From: Photorhabdus namnaonensis
GTDB taxonomy: Bacteria > Pseudomonadota > Gammaproteobacteria > Enterobacterales > Enterobacteriaceae
Length of the DNA stretch: 61,396 nt
Direction of reading: 5' to 3'
Assembly (NCBI RefSeq): GCF_001684335.1
Contig: NZ_LOIC01000070.1
Coordinates: 105,177-166,572 of the forward strand
In this document: one piece after another, positions 8,698-17,685 of the stretch
How positions within the stretch are numbered: position 1 is the stretch's first letter
Layout: every line of letters starts with the position of its first letter
Translations under genes and position numbers: made by a program
Notes under the pieces: generated by a model
The model's database searches: none
What the model was told of the DNA's origin: nothing
What the model saw: only the letters and a program-made list of their open reading frames with translations

Positions 8698-9894
8698 TTA
8701 ATTAAATAAGAGGTCATATATAACATGCTGATATACCCAAACCCCATCAATTCTTCCGTGGAAACTTGCCTCACCACCATTTTCACCACCCGTCTTTACA
8801 CCAGCCCCCAGACCAAATGTATGAAAATTATTGAGCGCTTCGCCTGACGTTGATACAGGATTTAATTTTTCGTTGATCAATAAACCATATTTATCACTTT
8901 TAAATTCAAGAGTAATGTTATTTTTATCAATAATTTCAACAAGTTTTGAGTGATATCCCGTACAGTGAATCAATAAATCATCACCATTAATACGTTGCAT
9001 AACTTCATCACTCGATATTTCTGAGATATTTAAAATAGAAATATTTTTATGTCTTCTTTGTTTAAGTTGTTGAGCAAATACAAAAGAATCATATCTCAAA
9101 CCTGAATATCGGTTAACCCGCCCACTTAGAGGACAGATATCTTCCTGAGTGAAAGCATAACCGTAAGATTCCGCACTTGCAGGTGAATCAAAGAACAATT
9201 TAAAATCTTTATTAACCAGAACATTTATCTTACCGGTAAACTTTAATTGCTCTATCAGCCGAATTAAACAAGAAACAGAACTATGTGACGAACCCAATAT
9301 TGATATACTTTTTATATCACCTTTATCTATAACCTCATCATAGAAACCTTTAATGAAATCACCTGAGGTAATATTGTTGCTAGTATGCAATAATTTGGAT
9401 TCGTTTGGAGTTCCACCTATATTAAACAGTACTTTTCTCGCTGATACAATATAATCTTCATTATTTTTATGATAAGTTATATCGTAGTTACCATCTTCAT
9501 TCTGCTTAATCTTTTTTACTTCCGCATCAGTCCAAATATTAAACCGATCTCCATATTTGTTTTCCTGAATAAAGCGGGCGATTCTCTCCAAATATTGGCC
9601 GACAAATCTCAATTCAACTGGCTTATCTCTATTGGCGCTAAAATGTTCCCACTCTGATGTCGATCTTATATATTGACTAAGTTCGTCATCACAACCGTCA
9701 AACTTCTCTAAAAATACACTACCTAAAGAGTTCGCGGTAATTTTATATTTCTTTAATGAGCCAGAACCCACCATCTCTGTTTTTTCTAAAATCAGACAAT
9801 TTTTTATGGCTTCATCTTTTAATAAATCCGGGATTAATGAAATATTCGCAGGCCCCGCACCACACATTACCACATCATAAAACTGTTTATTCAT
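8698..9894 (-). CDS. FAD/NAD(P)H-dependent N-monooxygenase-like protein
   Basis: The 398-residue protein has an N-terminal FAD-binding motif GAGPANIS (about residues 11-18), a central NADPH-binding motif of the type GSSHSSVS, and a late HCTGYHS segment matching the ATGY motif of ornithine/lysine-type N-hydroxylases. These enzymes hydroxylate a primary amine to a hydroxylamine. I chose the ATG at 9894 because AGGG lies seven bases upstream; a TTG at 9900 would leave no spacing. The start overlaps the end of the ParB-like gene by eight bases. FrbG in FR-900098 biosynthesis is an N-monooxygenase acting beside a FrbH-type fusion, so the pairing fits. The gap of 113 bases to the next gene is AT-rich and shows no terminator. 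Confidence 0.8.
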   Translation of the reverse strand: MNKQFYDVVMCGAGPANISLIPDLLKDEAIKNCLILEKTEMVGSGSLKKYKITANSLGSVFLEKFDGCDDELSQYIRSTSEWEHFSANRDKPVELRFVGQYLERIARFIQENKYGDRFNIWTDAEVKKIKQNEDGNYDITYHKNNEDYIVSARKVLFNIGGTPNESKLLHTSNNITSGDFIKGFYDEVIDKGDIKSISILGSSHSSVSCLIRLIEQLKFTGKINVLVNKDFKLFFDSPASAESYGYAFTQEDICPLSGRVNRYSGLRYDSFVFAQQLKQRRHKNISILNISEISSDEVMQRINGDDLLIHCTGYHSKLVEIIDKNNITLEFKSDKYGLLINEKLNPVSTSGEALNNFHTFGLGAGVKTGGENGGEASFHGRIDGVWVYQHVIYDLLFN

Positions 9895-10282
9895 TGACAA
9901 ACCCTAACATTTTTAACGAAATTTGTGTTTCAATAACATTTCCGGCAAACTCATGACGAGTCTGTTTATAACCAAGAGGTTGCCCATCCAGACCCGCCTT
10001 AATAACATCACAATGGCTAATTGTTTTATTCTCATTGCGGGAATAAACTAACAGCTCCTTCTCATAATCAAATGCCAGACAAGGAATGCAACTTAATTTT
10101 AGTGTTTTGGCTAATTCAAGCCGATGATGACCATCAATAACCACATTCGTTGCTTCATCAATCCAAATTGGTTGAGTCCAAAAACCTTCAAATTTAACTT
10201 TTTCGATTAACTGCTCGACACGAACAGGACAATGTAATTCAGTTGGTCTAAGATTTGAGACTTCTTCTAATATTAATTTCAT
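9887..10282 (-). CDS. ParB/Srx-fold protein, SerK/SbnI-like (possible hydroxy-amino-acid kinase)
   Basis: A 131-residue ParB/sulfiredoxin-fold protein with VIDGHHRLELA at residues 48-58 and RPTE at 12-15. In the free-serine kinases SerK (Thermococcus) and SbnI (Staphylococcus) an equivalent Glu and the DGHHR motif form the active site. Here Glu15 and Asp50 occupy those places. It has no helix-turn-helix or other DNA-binding module, so a plasmid-partition role is unlikely. It is shorter than SerK or SbnI, having little beyond the core fold. It overlaps the MFS gene by 35 bases and the monooxygenase gene by eight. An AAGGGA binding site precedes the ATG. In this operon it could supply O-phosphoserine or O-phosphohomoserine; that activity is inferred. 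Confidence 0.72.
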   Translation of the reverse strand: MKLILEEVSNLRPTELHCPVRVEQLIEKVKFEGFWTQPIWIDEATNVVIDGHHRLELAKTLKLSCIPCLAFDYEKELLVYSRNENKTISHCDVIKAGLDGQPLGYKQTRHEFAGNVIETQISLKMLGFVNE

Positions 10283-11480
10283 GTTTATCCCTTAGTTTAA
10301 ACATCCGATAGAAAACTACCAACATCAACACACTTAATATCGCCAATAATTGAAACAACACTCCACCATCAAATAATTGGATAACAGCACCACCAACCAA
10401 TGGAGATATAGAAAAACCAATACTATAAAGTGACGCCGCACCAAAATATGCTCCACGTAAATCATTTGGCGCCAAACGATCGATAAAAACATTCACACAT
10501 GGAAACAAAATAGTTTGACTGATACTCATGGTAAAAGCAGCTATATACCACAATAAATAAACATCATAATACTTGAATGAAATAAAGAACATAAATTCAG
10601 ATAAAATGAGTAATACAGATCCTATATTTATTTTCGTTTCCAATTCCATTTTTTGCGTTAACATGGAAAACGGTAACTGCATAACGACAATGGTTATCGC
10701 ATGTAACATAATAAGCGAAGCAATAAACTCAGCATACCCATTAAACCCTAATGAAGCAATTAACTGTGGTAAAGTTGAATCAAAATGACCAAAAATAAAC
10801 ATCATGAGAATATTATTGATGACCAACATTAAAAATACCCGATCATTCAATAAAACCTTCATCGTTCCTTTAAAGTCATCATTATTTGTCAAGTTTATTT
10901 TTATTTTCTTACCAAACAGATAAACAGGGATCATAAAGATTACATAGGATATCGAAACAATCAGAAAAGAGATAGAATTAATATCCAGACTTAATTTTAC
11001 TCCTAAATAAGGCCCGACTACCGCACCCGCATTTAGAAATAAATATCTTAAGTACATGGCATTCTCTCTTACCTGTTTTTCTTCAATAATATCACCGATA
11101 ACCGCTTTTATTGGATTATTCACCAGCGCCCAGGAAATATTCGCTAATAAAGTGCCAATAATAAAACCAGACTGATGTTCAGATAACCATAATATTAAAT
11201 ATGCCAATGAAGATATAAGACATCCAATGATAATTATCTTAGCCCGACCGACTTTATCAGAGAAGTAACCTGCATAAAAACTTAATATCGATGAAATCGC
11301 AATCGATAAAGAGAGAACTAATCCAATCATCGACGCTGTAAAATGGAACTTTGTATATAATATGATAGATATAAAAGGCCATACCATCATTGATGTTGAT
11401 CTTGTTACAAAAGTCCCAATAAATAAACCCCATATACATGCCGGTATGGCTGTATAACTCTTAAGAGAAAAATTTTTCAT
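10248..11480 (-). CDS. MFS transporter, probable exporter of the cluster product
   Basis: The 410-residue protein is very hydrophobic, with about 12 predicted membrane segments. It has the major-facilitator loop-2/3 signature in the form GYFSDKVGRAKI near residue 72. The nearest functional class by appearance is drug:H+ antiporters. It is the first gene of the minus-strand cluster, and the next gene starts inside its 3' end. Export of an antibiotic-like product and self-protection is the likely role. Fosmidomycin resistance in E. coli is also mediated by an MFS efflux protein (Fsr), though I see no specific resemblance I could prove. Base composition is AT-rich like the rest of the cluster. 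Confidence 0.82.
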   Translation of the reverse strand: MKNFSLKSYTAIPACIWGLFIGTFVTRSTSMMVWPFISIILYTKFHFTASMIGLVLSLSIAISSILSFYAGYFSDKVGRAKIIIIGCLISSLAYLILWLSEHQSGFIIGTLLANISWALVNNPIKAVIGDIIEEKQVRENAMYLRYLFLNAGAVVGPYLGVKLSLDINSISFLIVSISYVIFMIPVYLFGKKIKINLTNNDDFKGTMKVLLNDRVFLMLVINNILMMFIFGHFDSTLPQLIASLGFNGYAEFIASLIMLHAITIVVMQLPFSMLTQKMELETKINIGSVLLILSEFMFFISFKYYDVYLLWYIAAFTMSISQTILFPCVNVFIDRLAPNDLRGAYFGAASLYSIGFSISPLVGGAVIQLFDGGVLFQLLAILSVLMLVVFYRMFKLRDKHEINIRRSLKS

Positions 11481-12170
11481 TGTTATGTACTTATATTATT
11501 TATATTGATATCTTCTAAACCAGGTATTTAAAATACTTATGAAAGCACATAAAATCCACTTTCCTCTATAAAAAATAAAATGTAGAGGAAATCACTAGGA
11601 TGATCTGTACGATAAAGTAAACTCAATGATATATGATTTATTCTTAATATATTATCAAAACAGATTTTAATTGCAAACTAAATATGACACTTTTGTTACA
11701 TGTTAAACGTAGATCAAATGCTGGTGATGTGAGTAAGCAACATAATGGCATAAGTATTTTACACTTTAACAGGCAAAAACACAGGTAAAAAGGGCTCTTA
11801 ATAGCAGATAAAAATCTTTTAGTTCAATCTTTATCTATTCAAATAATGATCAATCAACTGAAAAATCCAGCTTAATTTAACCAAAAATAAACTGTAATAT
11901 TATATTCAAAGTGAAATAAATAAATAAAACTGTATTTTAGTTTAATTGCTAAACTCCTGTGGGGATAATTATTATTTATAGATTTTTATGAAGCCATCTG
12001 AGATTAAAACTGGAAACCATTTCACAGGCCCAAAATATTCACTAACTAAAATTGGGATTAGTAATGAGTTTATTCTTTAATTTCCTTAATGAGAGTAATG
12101 GTATATTCAAGCAAAGAGAACTGTCTTATCATCTCAGCTCATTTGATATTAACAACAGGATTTATTCACG
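11481..12170. other. AT-rich intergenic region, likely promoter region of the cluster
   Basis: About 690 bases lie between the divergent MFS and EamA-type genes. The stretch is strongly AT-rich and has many stop codons in all frames. It must hold the promoter of the minus-strand cluster and that of the EamA gene. I could not assign a single convincing -35/-10 pair or operator. Confidence 0.5.
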
Positions 12171-12599
12171 ATGGGTACCTGGCTTATCTATGCCTTATTA
12201 TCAGCATTTACTGCCGCTTTGGTCGCTATCTTCGGGAAAATCGGTTTGCAAGATCTTGATGCCAATACAGCAACAGCAATACGCGCAGTCATTATGGCGT
12301 TGTTTCTTGTCGGCGTCGTTGTAGTTCAGGGAAAATTAAATCTGGTCAGTGAAGTACTGGCAAATCGCAAAGCGTTGCTTTTTATCGTTTTAAGCGGTGT
12401 GGCGGGGGCATTGTCATGGCTGTTCTACTTTCTGGCAATCAGAAACGGCAATGTTTCTCAGGTTGCCCCGATTGATAAACTCAGTGTCGTGTTTGCTGTT
12501 ATCTTGGCCGTTATCTTATTTGGTGAAAAGATATCATTTATGGCCGCAGGTGGTGTTGCACTGATCACTGCCGGTGCATTAATGGTTGCCTTGGGCTGA
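12171..12599 (+). CDS. EamA/DMT-superfamily small membrane protein
   Basis: A 142-residue protein made of one EamA-type unit with about five hydrophobic segments. Typical features are a start MGTWLIYALLSAFTAALVAIF and a conserved PIDKLSVVFAVILAVILFGEK stretch before the last helix, as in drug/metabolite transporters. Full-size members carry two such units, so this half-size form would work as a dimer. AGGA lies about ten bases before the ATG. An overlapping frame from 12052 is a shadow. The gene ends in a strong terminator shared with pgm. The substrate is unknown. Confidence 0.8.
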   Translation: MGTWLIYALLSAFTAALVAIFGKIGLQDLDANTATAIRAVIMALFLVGVVVVQGKLNLVSEVLANRKALLFIVLSGVAGALSWLFYFLAIRNGNVSQVAPIDKLSVVFAVILAVILFGEKISFMAAGGVALITAGALMVALG

Positions 12600-12609
12600 A
12601 AAATAAAAA

Positions 12610-12647
12610 ATCCGCAAAAGCCATTTCACCATTGCGGATTCTTTTTA
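12610..12647. terminator. Bidirectional intrinsic terminator between the EamA gene and pgm
   Basis: Arms TCCGCAA (12611-12617) and TTGCGGA (12632-12638) form a stem. There is a T-run on the plus strand (TTCTTTTT) and an A-run before the stem that acts as a T-run for the minus strand. It serves the two convergent genes. Confidence 0.85.
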
Positions 12648-12659
12648 ATCGGACAAAAA

Positions 12660-14300
12660 TCAACCGGCGGCAAAAACCTGGTTAACAATATCCAGTGCTT
12701 CCTGCTCAATTTTCTGCCGGTGCTCAGGGCCTAGGAGACTTTCACAATAAATTTTGTAAGCTTCTTCTGTCCCCGATGGGCGAGCGGCAAACCAGCCGTT
12801 TTCTGTTATCACTTTTAGACCGCCTATTGACGCTCCGTTACCAGAAGCTTTTGTCAACCGGGCTGTGATTGGATCACCAGCAAGCTTATCCGCTTTCACC
12901 ATTTCTGGTGATAACTTGGCTAATAACGCCTTCTGCTGATACGTTGCCGACGCCTGAATGCGGCTGTAACTTGGCGTACCAAAACGAGCCGCCAACTTAT
13001 TGTAATGCTGCTGCGGATTTTCCCCTGTTACCGCGGTCATTTCCGCCGCCAGTAAACACAAGATAATCCCATCTTTATCTGTAGACCACGGCGTACCATC
13101 AAAACGCAGGAAAGAAGCCCCTGCGCTCTCCTCTCCGCCAAAGCCCAACTCACCTTTATATAGACCGTCAACAAACCATTTAAAACCTACGGGCACTTCC
13201 ACCAATTTACGACCAAGATCAGCGACAACCCGATCAATCATGGCACTAGATACCAATGTCTTACCTATCGCAACACTCTCTGACCATTGCGGACGATGGC
13301 GGAATAGGTAATTTATCGCGGTTGCCAAATAGTGGTTCGGATTCATCAAACCGGCTGGAGTGACAATACCGTGGCGGTCATAATCAGGATCGTTGGCAAA
13401 AGCCAAATCAAACTTATCGCGCATGGCTAACAAACCCGCCATTGCCCAAGGGGACGAGCAATCCATACGAATGACGCCATCATGATCCAAGTGCATAAAA
13501 CGGAATGTCTGATCGACTTGATCATTAACCAATGTCAGATCCAAATTGTAGCGCTCACCGATACGCTGCCAAAACGCGATGCCAGAACCTCCCAAAGGAT
13601 CAATACCGATTTTCAGCCCGGCCCGCTGGATAGCAGCCATATCAACCACATCGCCCAACGCGCTGACATACGGCTCAACTAAATCCTGCTGATGCAAATA
13701 TTCGCTGTTCAATACCTGAACAAATGGCAAGCGTTTAATGCCTTTCAGACCTTCTGCAAGCAACTCATTAGCACGACGTTCTATAATTGCGGTCAAATCC
13801 GTATCCGCCGGGCCACCATCAGGTGGATTATATTTAATCCCTCCGTCTTCTGGTGGATTATGGGAAGGGGTAATAACAATCCCGTCAGCCAACGCTTGCC
13901 CCAAGCGGTTATAACAAAGGATGGCATGAGAAATCGCAGGTGTTGGCGTAAATCCATTATTTTCCTGCACAATCACATTGACGCTGTTAGCAGTCAAGAC
14001 TTCCAATACGGAAATAAATGCCGATTCTGATAAAGCATGGGTATCTTTACCTACATAACAAGGGCCATTGATTCCCCGTTGCTTGCGAACTTCTGCAACA
14101 GCCTGAGTAATTGCCAGAATATGCGCTTCATTAAAACTGTGACGCTGAGAACTACCACGATGACCGGATGTACCAAATTTAACCTTATGCTCTGAATTTT
14201 CAGGCTGAGGATGTAAGGTGTAATATTGTGACGTAAGTTGCGCTACATTTATCAGATCACTTTGGCGGGCAATCTGTCCCGCACGCGGATGATTTACCAC
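12660..14300 (-). CDS. pgm: Phosphoglucomutase
   Basis: Pgm interconverts glucose-1-phosphate and glucose-6-phosphate in the cytoplasm. The 546-residue protein shows the N-terminal [10 protein letters not shown] motif, the phosphoserine loop [17 protein letters not shown], the metal-binding loop DPDYDRHG and the C-terminal phosphate-binding [12 protein letters not shown]. The length equals that of E. coli Pgm. It lies downstream of seqA with 59 bases between, the same order as in E. coli, where potE-speF-kdpE follow. Here the biosynthetic cluster occupies the potE-speF position. Confidence 0.97.
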   Translation of the reverse strand: MVNHPRAGQIARQSDLINVAQLTSQYYTLHPQPENSEHKVKFGTSGHRGSSQRHSFNEAHILAITQAVAEVRKQRGINGPCYVGKDTHALSESAFISVLEVLTANSVNVIVQENNGFTPTPAISHAILCYNRLGQALADGIVITPSHNPPEDGGIKYNPPDGGPADTDLTAIIERRANELLAEGLKGIKRLPFVQVLNSEYLHQQDLVEPYVSALGDVVDMAAIQRAGLKIGIDPLGGSGIAFWQRIGERYNLDLTLVNDQVDQTFRFMHLDHDGVIRMDCSSPWAMAGLLAMRDKFDLAFANDPDYDRHGIVTPAGLMNPNHYLATAINYLFRHRPQWSESVAIGKTLVSSAMIDRVVADLGRKLVEVPVGFKWFVDGLYKGELGFGGEESAGASFLRFDGTPWSTDKDGIILCLLAAEMTAVTGENPQQHYNKLAARFGTPSYSRIQASATYQQKALLAKLSPEMVKADKLAGDPITARLTKASGNGASIGGLKVITENGWFAARPSGTEEAYKIYCESLLGPEHRQKIEQEALDIVNQVFAAG

Positions 14301-14359
14301 TTTAAATCTCCCCTGGACAAGAGCTGCGCTGTACTTTGTGTCAGCACAGCCTTAATCAG

Positions 14360-14884
14360 TTAAATCGTGCCACACACCTTGTCGATAAAATTGGCTGAGA
14401 ATTTCATATCCTGCATAATTTGCTCAACCATATTACGCTTACGATCAGTATTGGTGTTAGTAATCACCCAAAAAGGTGTGCCCGGAATGTGACGAGGTTT
14501 AGTTTGTTTACCACTGGCGAGTAATGTCTGTTGATCACCAGCGAAATAAACACGGGTACGACCATGCATAGCATCAGTCGTCTGGGAAAAACTTTCGCTG
14601 TTCAAGCTATATAATGTAGATAAGATCAACATAAAACGCTCAACAGATTTTTTCTTATCAGAATAGTCATCTGAAAGTAACAATTCACGCATCACACGGA
14701 CAGAATCACGCTGGCGGGCTACCGGCGCTTTCTCCACGGCACTGATAGGCTGTGCGTTTTGTACTGGCTGTTCGGCGTTAAATTTCAACATTCGCCGTAA
14801 AATATCAGATGCACTTTCACCAATATGTTGTGTATGGCTGGCAATATAGCGGTAAAGGTCTTCATCAACTTCTATCGTTTTCAT
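14360..14884 (-). CDS. seqA: Negative modulator of replication initiation SeqA
   Basis: SeqA binds hemimethylated GATC sites and sequesters new origins. The 174-residue protein has the N-terminal oligomerisation helices (MKTIEVDEDLYRYIASHT, SDILRRML) and a C-terminal DNA-binding domain with GRTRVYFA and the ending around NMVEQIMQDMKFS. It forms a probable operon with pgm. The ATG at 14884 gives the canonical N-terminus. The divergent ybfF neighbour of E. coli is missing; a 0.8-kb AT-rich gap takes its place. Confidence 0.97.
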   Translation of the reverse strand: MKTIEVDEDLYRYIASHTQHIGESASDILRRMLKFNAEQPVQNAQPISAVEKAPVARQRDSVRVMRELLLSDDYSDKKKSVERFMLILSTLYSLNSESFSQTTDAMHGRTRVYFAGDQQTLLASGKQTKPRHIPGTPFWVITNTNTDRKRNMVEQIMQDMKFSANFIDKVCGTI

Positions 14885-15663
14885 TTCTATCCAGTACTGT
14901 TCTAAATAAAAAATTTTGACCGATTATAAAGTATAAAAAGAGAAAACAAAACAATTAAAATTTCAATAACTTAAAAGTATTTAAACATGAAAAACAGCAT
15001 AATAAAATATCCACTTTTCATTTAAAATAAATCAATCAGTTACATAAACATTGTGAATATAAATCTCATTATCATGTTAAAAACTTCCCACAAGCAGGAG
15101 AATAAATTGTCGCTATATTGCAGAAAGTTTTTATGATGATAGTAAAGAATGTCACAAAACCTATTTATTCATTGTAAAATATCATATCAATCTTTTAATA
15201 CCACCTATTTAGGCGTTGATAATCACATAATGATTTATTCTAAGTCACCGATAATAAGGGAATTTAATCCGCGAATGGGAAGATTGATTATAGACGGTAA
15301 AATAGTTTAAATTCATGGAGATGTATGTCTATCGACATTAAATCTTGACAGGAAATGTGTTTTAATAAATTACACACCTTTTATTTACATATAATATTCA
15401 CGATTTGCCAAAACAAATCGTAACCATATAAATTGTATGAAAAAAATGTCAATGTCATTATTATTCCATTTTATAGAATTAAGGTTTTAAAATAAAATTT
15501 CATCTCCTGTTTTCAATGTGAATTATAACGACAATAATTTTTATCCATTAATTTAATAAATAATAAAATCATTAATATATAGTTACAATGATGATATTTT
15601 AAAAAATTACAGTCAGATATATACAATCATTAATTTTGAAATGTCTATATCTGACCTTGTAAT
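14885..15663. other. Long AT-rich intergenic region between seqA and glk
   Basis: About 780 bases without a recognisable gene apart from one 53-codon open frame listed separately. It marks a synteny junction. In E. coli seqA and glk lie in distant parts of the chromosome, so this is probably a rearrangement point or a decayed accessory segment. I see no repeat or IS end in it. Confidence 0.5.
15149..15310 (+). CDS. Possible small hypothetical protein (53 aa)
   Basis: A frame from ATG at 15149 to a stop at 15310 begins MSQNLFIHC and ends LIIDGKIV. It has only a weak TAAAGA before the start. I recognise no family. It may be a decayed or chance frame, since it is the only open stretch in the gap between seqA and glk. 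Confidence 0.2.
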   Translation: MSQNLFIHCKISYQSFNTTYLGVDNHIMIYSKSPIIREFNPRMGRLIIDGKIV

Positions 15664-16629
15664 TTAATTAATAAGTGAAAGCTGTTGCCGCAAATAGGTA
15701 CCTGAACCTAATAATCCTGGTTGTGGATGAGTAATCAAATAAACAGGAATCTGTTGTATTAACGGTTTAAAACGCCCTTTATCTTCAAATCCATGAAGAA
15801 AGTTCGATTGCTTAAAGAACTCAAGAAACCGCGGCACTATACCACCAGCAATATACACACCACCAAAAGTCCCCATATTTAACGCCAAATTTCCGCCAAA
15901 TCGCCCCATAATTTCACAAAATAGTGTCAAGGCACGATGGCAATATTGACAACTTTCATCCAATGCTCGTTGCGTCACAGTTTCTGGTTCTAAATCTTCT
16001 GGCTGACGATGATCCAAAATGGCAATCGCCTGATAAAGGTTTACTAGCCCACTACCGGACAAGATTCTTTCTACCGAAACATGCCCAAATTTACGCCGTA
16101 AAACAGCCAATATTGCATCTTGTTCTTCACTATTCGCGGCAAAATCTACATGACCAGCTTCACCAGGCAAACTTACCCATTGTTTGTCTACCTTGATCAA
16201 ATGAGCTACACCAAGGCCAGTCCCCGCCCCGTAAACCGCTATCGGTTTGTCTTTAACCGCTTCTCCTCCGCCTAATTGAACCTTGTGTTCTTCTGTCAGC
16301 ATTGGAATAGCCATAGATACAGCCGTGAAGTCATTGATCACATCTAATTTTTCTAGCCCAAGCGTCTGTTTCAGCTCACTAATCGAAAATGCCCATTGGT
16401 GATTGGTCATTTCTACCCAATCACCATTTATCGGGCAAGCAATAGCGATACATGCATAAGTCACTACTGTTTTTTGCTCCGCCAAATAGTGACTGATAAT
16501 AGACTCTAATCCCGAGTGTTGTTTTGCACTATATGTTTCGATCCGCTCAATAGCCCCATTTTCCAAATTGCAAAGTGCTAATCTGGCATTGGTGCCGCCA
16601 ATATCAGCAACAAGTCCGTAGAGATTCAT
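15664..16629 (-). CDS. glk: Glucokinase
   Basis: Glk phosphorylates free intracellular glucose with ATP. The 321-residue protein begins with the phosphate-binding loop [12 protein letters not shown], has VINDFTAV around the catalytic Asp, the second phosphate loop GAGTGLGVA, and a C-terminal glycine-rich segment ([13 protein letters not shown]). The size matches E. coli Glk (321). In E. coli glk also lies near nupC and gltX, so this gene starts the block that is syntenic with the 52-57 minute region. The gene has its own upstream region on the minus strand. Confidence 0.96.
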   Translation of the reverse strand: MNLYGLVADIGGTNARLALCNLENGAIERIETYSAKQHSGLESIISHYLAEQKTVVTYACIAIACPINGDWVEMTNHQWAFSISELKQTLGLEKLDVINDFTAVSMAIPMLTEEHKVQLGGGEAVKDKPIAVYGAGTGLGVAHLIKVDKQWVSLPGEAGHVDFAANSEEQDAILAVLRRKFGHVSVERILSGSGLVNLYQAIAILDHRQPEDLEPETVTQRALDESCQYCHRALTLFCEIMGRFGGNLALNMGTFGGVYIAGGIVPRFLEFFKQSNFLHGFEDKGRFKPLIQQIPVYLITHPQPGLLGSGTYLRQQLSLIN

Positions 16630-16706
16630 TTTTATATCCTAATAATCAGCTAGTACAACAATTAGGTAAAGCTTATCCCATCTGGCATTATTGGTATAGA
16701 TCGTTA

Positions 16707-16727
16707 AACCAACCTTACCAGTTGGTT
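16707..16727. terminator. Hairpin with T-run upstream of glk
   Basis: AACCAAC (16707-16713) pairs with GTTGGTT (16721-16727) and is followed on the plus strand by a T-run. No plus-strand gene ends here. It may help end transcription from either side, but its role is unclear. Confidence 0.35.
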
Positions 16728-16764
16728 TTTTACATTTATATACTATGCTGCTAAGACTATATGG

Positions 16765-17118
16765 TTAAGCAACCTTATGACGTTTATTGGATTTTCTTTT
16801 TTCACTTTTCATTGCTTTGCTGTGAGCTTCGGCAAGTACCCGTTTTTTCTCACTATTGGCAAAACGATTTAAAACTTGTCTGATTAATGGCTGATAACCC
16901 AGGCCATTAAGGTCTGCTATCATTTTCAAGTCTTCAATCAGAGACCGATTTAATCTGATTGAAATGGGCTGTAACTCCAGCGCTTCGTTAATCAGATCTT
17001 CTGTTACATCATCAGATACTTTAACATGAGCTTCACTACAACCAAGCTCACCGTTCTCCCATGCTTCATCAGTGGAAGCTATCAGGTTATTTGCTCGCTT
17101 ATCAGTTTGCTTACTCAT
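16765..17118 (-). CDS. Ribbon-helix-helix (CopG/BrnA-type) antitoxin-like protein
   Basis: The 117-residue protein has a C-terminal half typical of CopG-antitoxin-type RHH proteins: PISIRLNRSLIEDLKMIADLNGLGYQPLIRQVL. It ends in a very basic tail (KSEKRKSNKRHK). The start ATG overlaps the stop of the preceding 100-residue gene as ATGA, the usual arrangement of a toxin-antitoxin pair with the toxin first. It would bind the partner protein and its own promoter. The family assignment rests on pattern, with no alignment. Confidence 0.7.
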   Translation of the reverse strand: MSKQTDKRANNLIASTDEAWENGELGCSEAHVKVSDDVTEDLINEALELQPISIRLNRSLIEDLKMIADLNGLGYQPLIRQVLNRFANSEKKRVLAEAHSKAMKSEKRKSNKRHKVA

Positions 17119-17417
17119 TTCTCTATTCCTACGCCGTATTTTCGGTAAATTCTCAATTCATCTTCGTTAGGTGCATAAGCTGTCCTTATAGCAACCCCTT
17201 TTTCAGGGTAATAGATAAAGACTATCTTTAACTTAACACCATAATCAGTTTCGGATATAAACCATTTAGTAGGAGGATCAGTTCTGTTATCTTCCCTTGT
17301 ATCCTCAAGAAAACGCCCAACCCGATTAGAAAAACACTGGAGTATATCCTCTTCATTAACAGGCGGGTTTTTACCTGTTAATTTCAATCTGATGTTTGAT
17401 GATATCAAGAGCTTCAT
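17115..17417 (-). CDS. Putative toxin partner of an RHH antitoxin (unknown family)
   Basis: A 100-residue protein starting MKLLISSNIRLKL with a core KWFISETDYGVKLKIVFIYYPEKGVAIRTAYAPNEDE. Similar short proteins next to CopG-type antitoxins are often loosely annotated as ADP-ribosyl-dinitrogen reductase hydrolase-like, which is not informative. The beta-rich core and position before the RHH gene suggest a BrnT-like RNase-type toxin. No catalytic residues can be assigned with confidence. It overlaps the antitoxin gene by four bases. Confidence 0.55.
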   Translation of the reverse strand: MKLLISSNIRLKLTGKNPPVNEEDILQCFSNRVGRFLEDTREDNRTDPPTKWFISETDYGVKLKIVFIYYPEKGVAIRTAYAPNEDELRIYRKYGVGIEK

Positions 17418-17438
17418 GTGCTTCGGCGTTTTTAACTC

Positions 17439-17684
17439 ATGGTTAATCTGTATATACAGAATACTCCGCTAGACAGATCTAAACAACTCAAAATGACTCA
17501 CAAAATATCAATGGACTTTGTATCACTAATAGATAAGATATATTATTTGAACGTGAGATTTGTATATACACATAATGATGAAGCTCATGCTAAGAATATT
17601 GATGCTATTCTGCAATTTCACAGCACAAATACAGTACACGAGAATCTAGCTGTGGTAATAAAATTACTAAAAGATGAGGTGTAA
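17439..17684 (+). CDS. Hypothetical protein, 81 aa, doubtful
   Basis: An open frame directly before the broken nadS-like gene, on the same strand, where a toxin gene might be expected. The protein (ending HENLAVVIKLLKDEV) does not look like RelE/HigB-type toxins. An internal ATG near 17493 is an alternative start. It may be a remnant or a chance frame. Confidence 0.3.
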   Translation: MVNLYIQNTPLDRSKQLKMTHKISMDFVSLIDKIYYLNVRFVYTHNDEAHAKNIDAILQFHSTNTVHENLAVVIKLLKDEV

Positions 17685-17685
17685 C

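Noticed and set aside
9887-10282. Plasmid partition ParB protein
   Set aside because: Only the ParB/Srx core is present, with no helix-turn-helix or ParA partner, and it is embedded in a biosynthetic operon.
12052-12324. Open frame of 90 codons before and within the EamA-type gene
   Set aside because: It overlaps the EamA gene in another frame, and its protein has no family features; the EamA frame has a clear membrane-protein pattern and a binding site.
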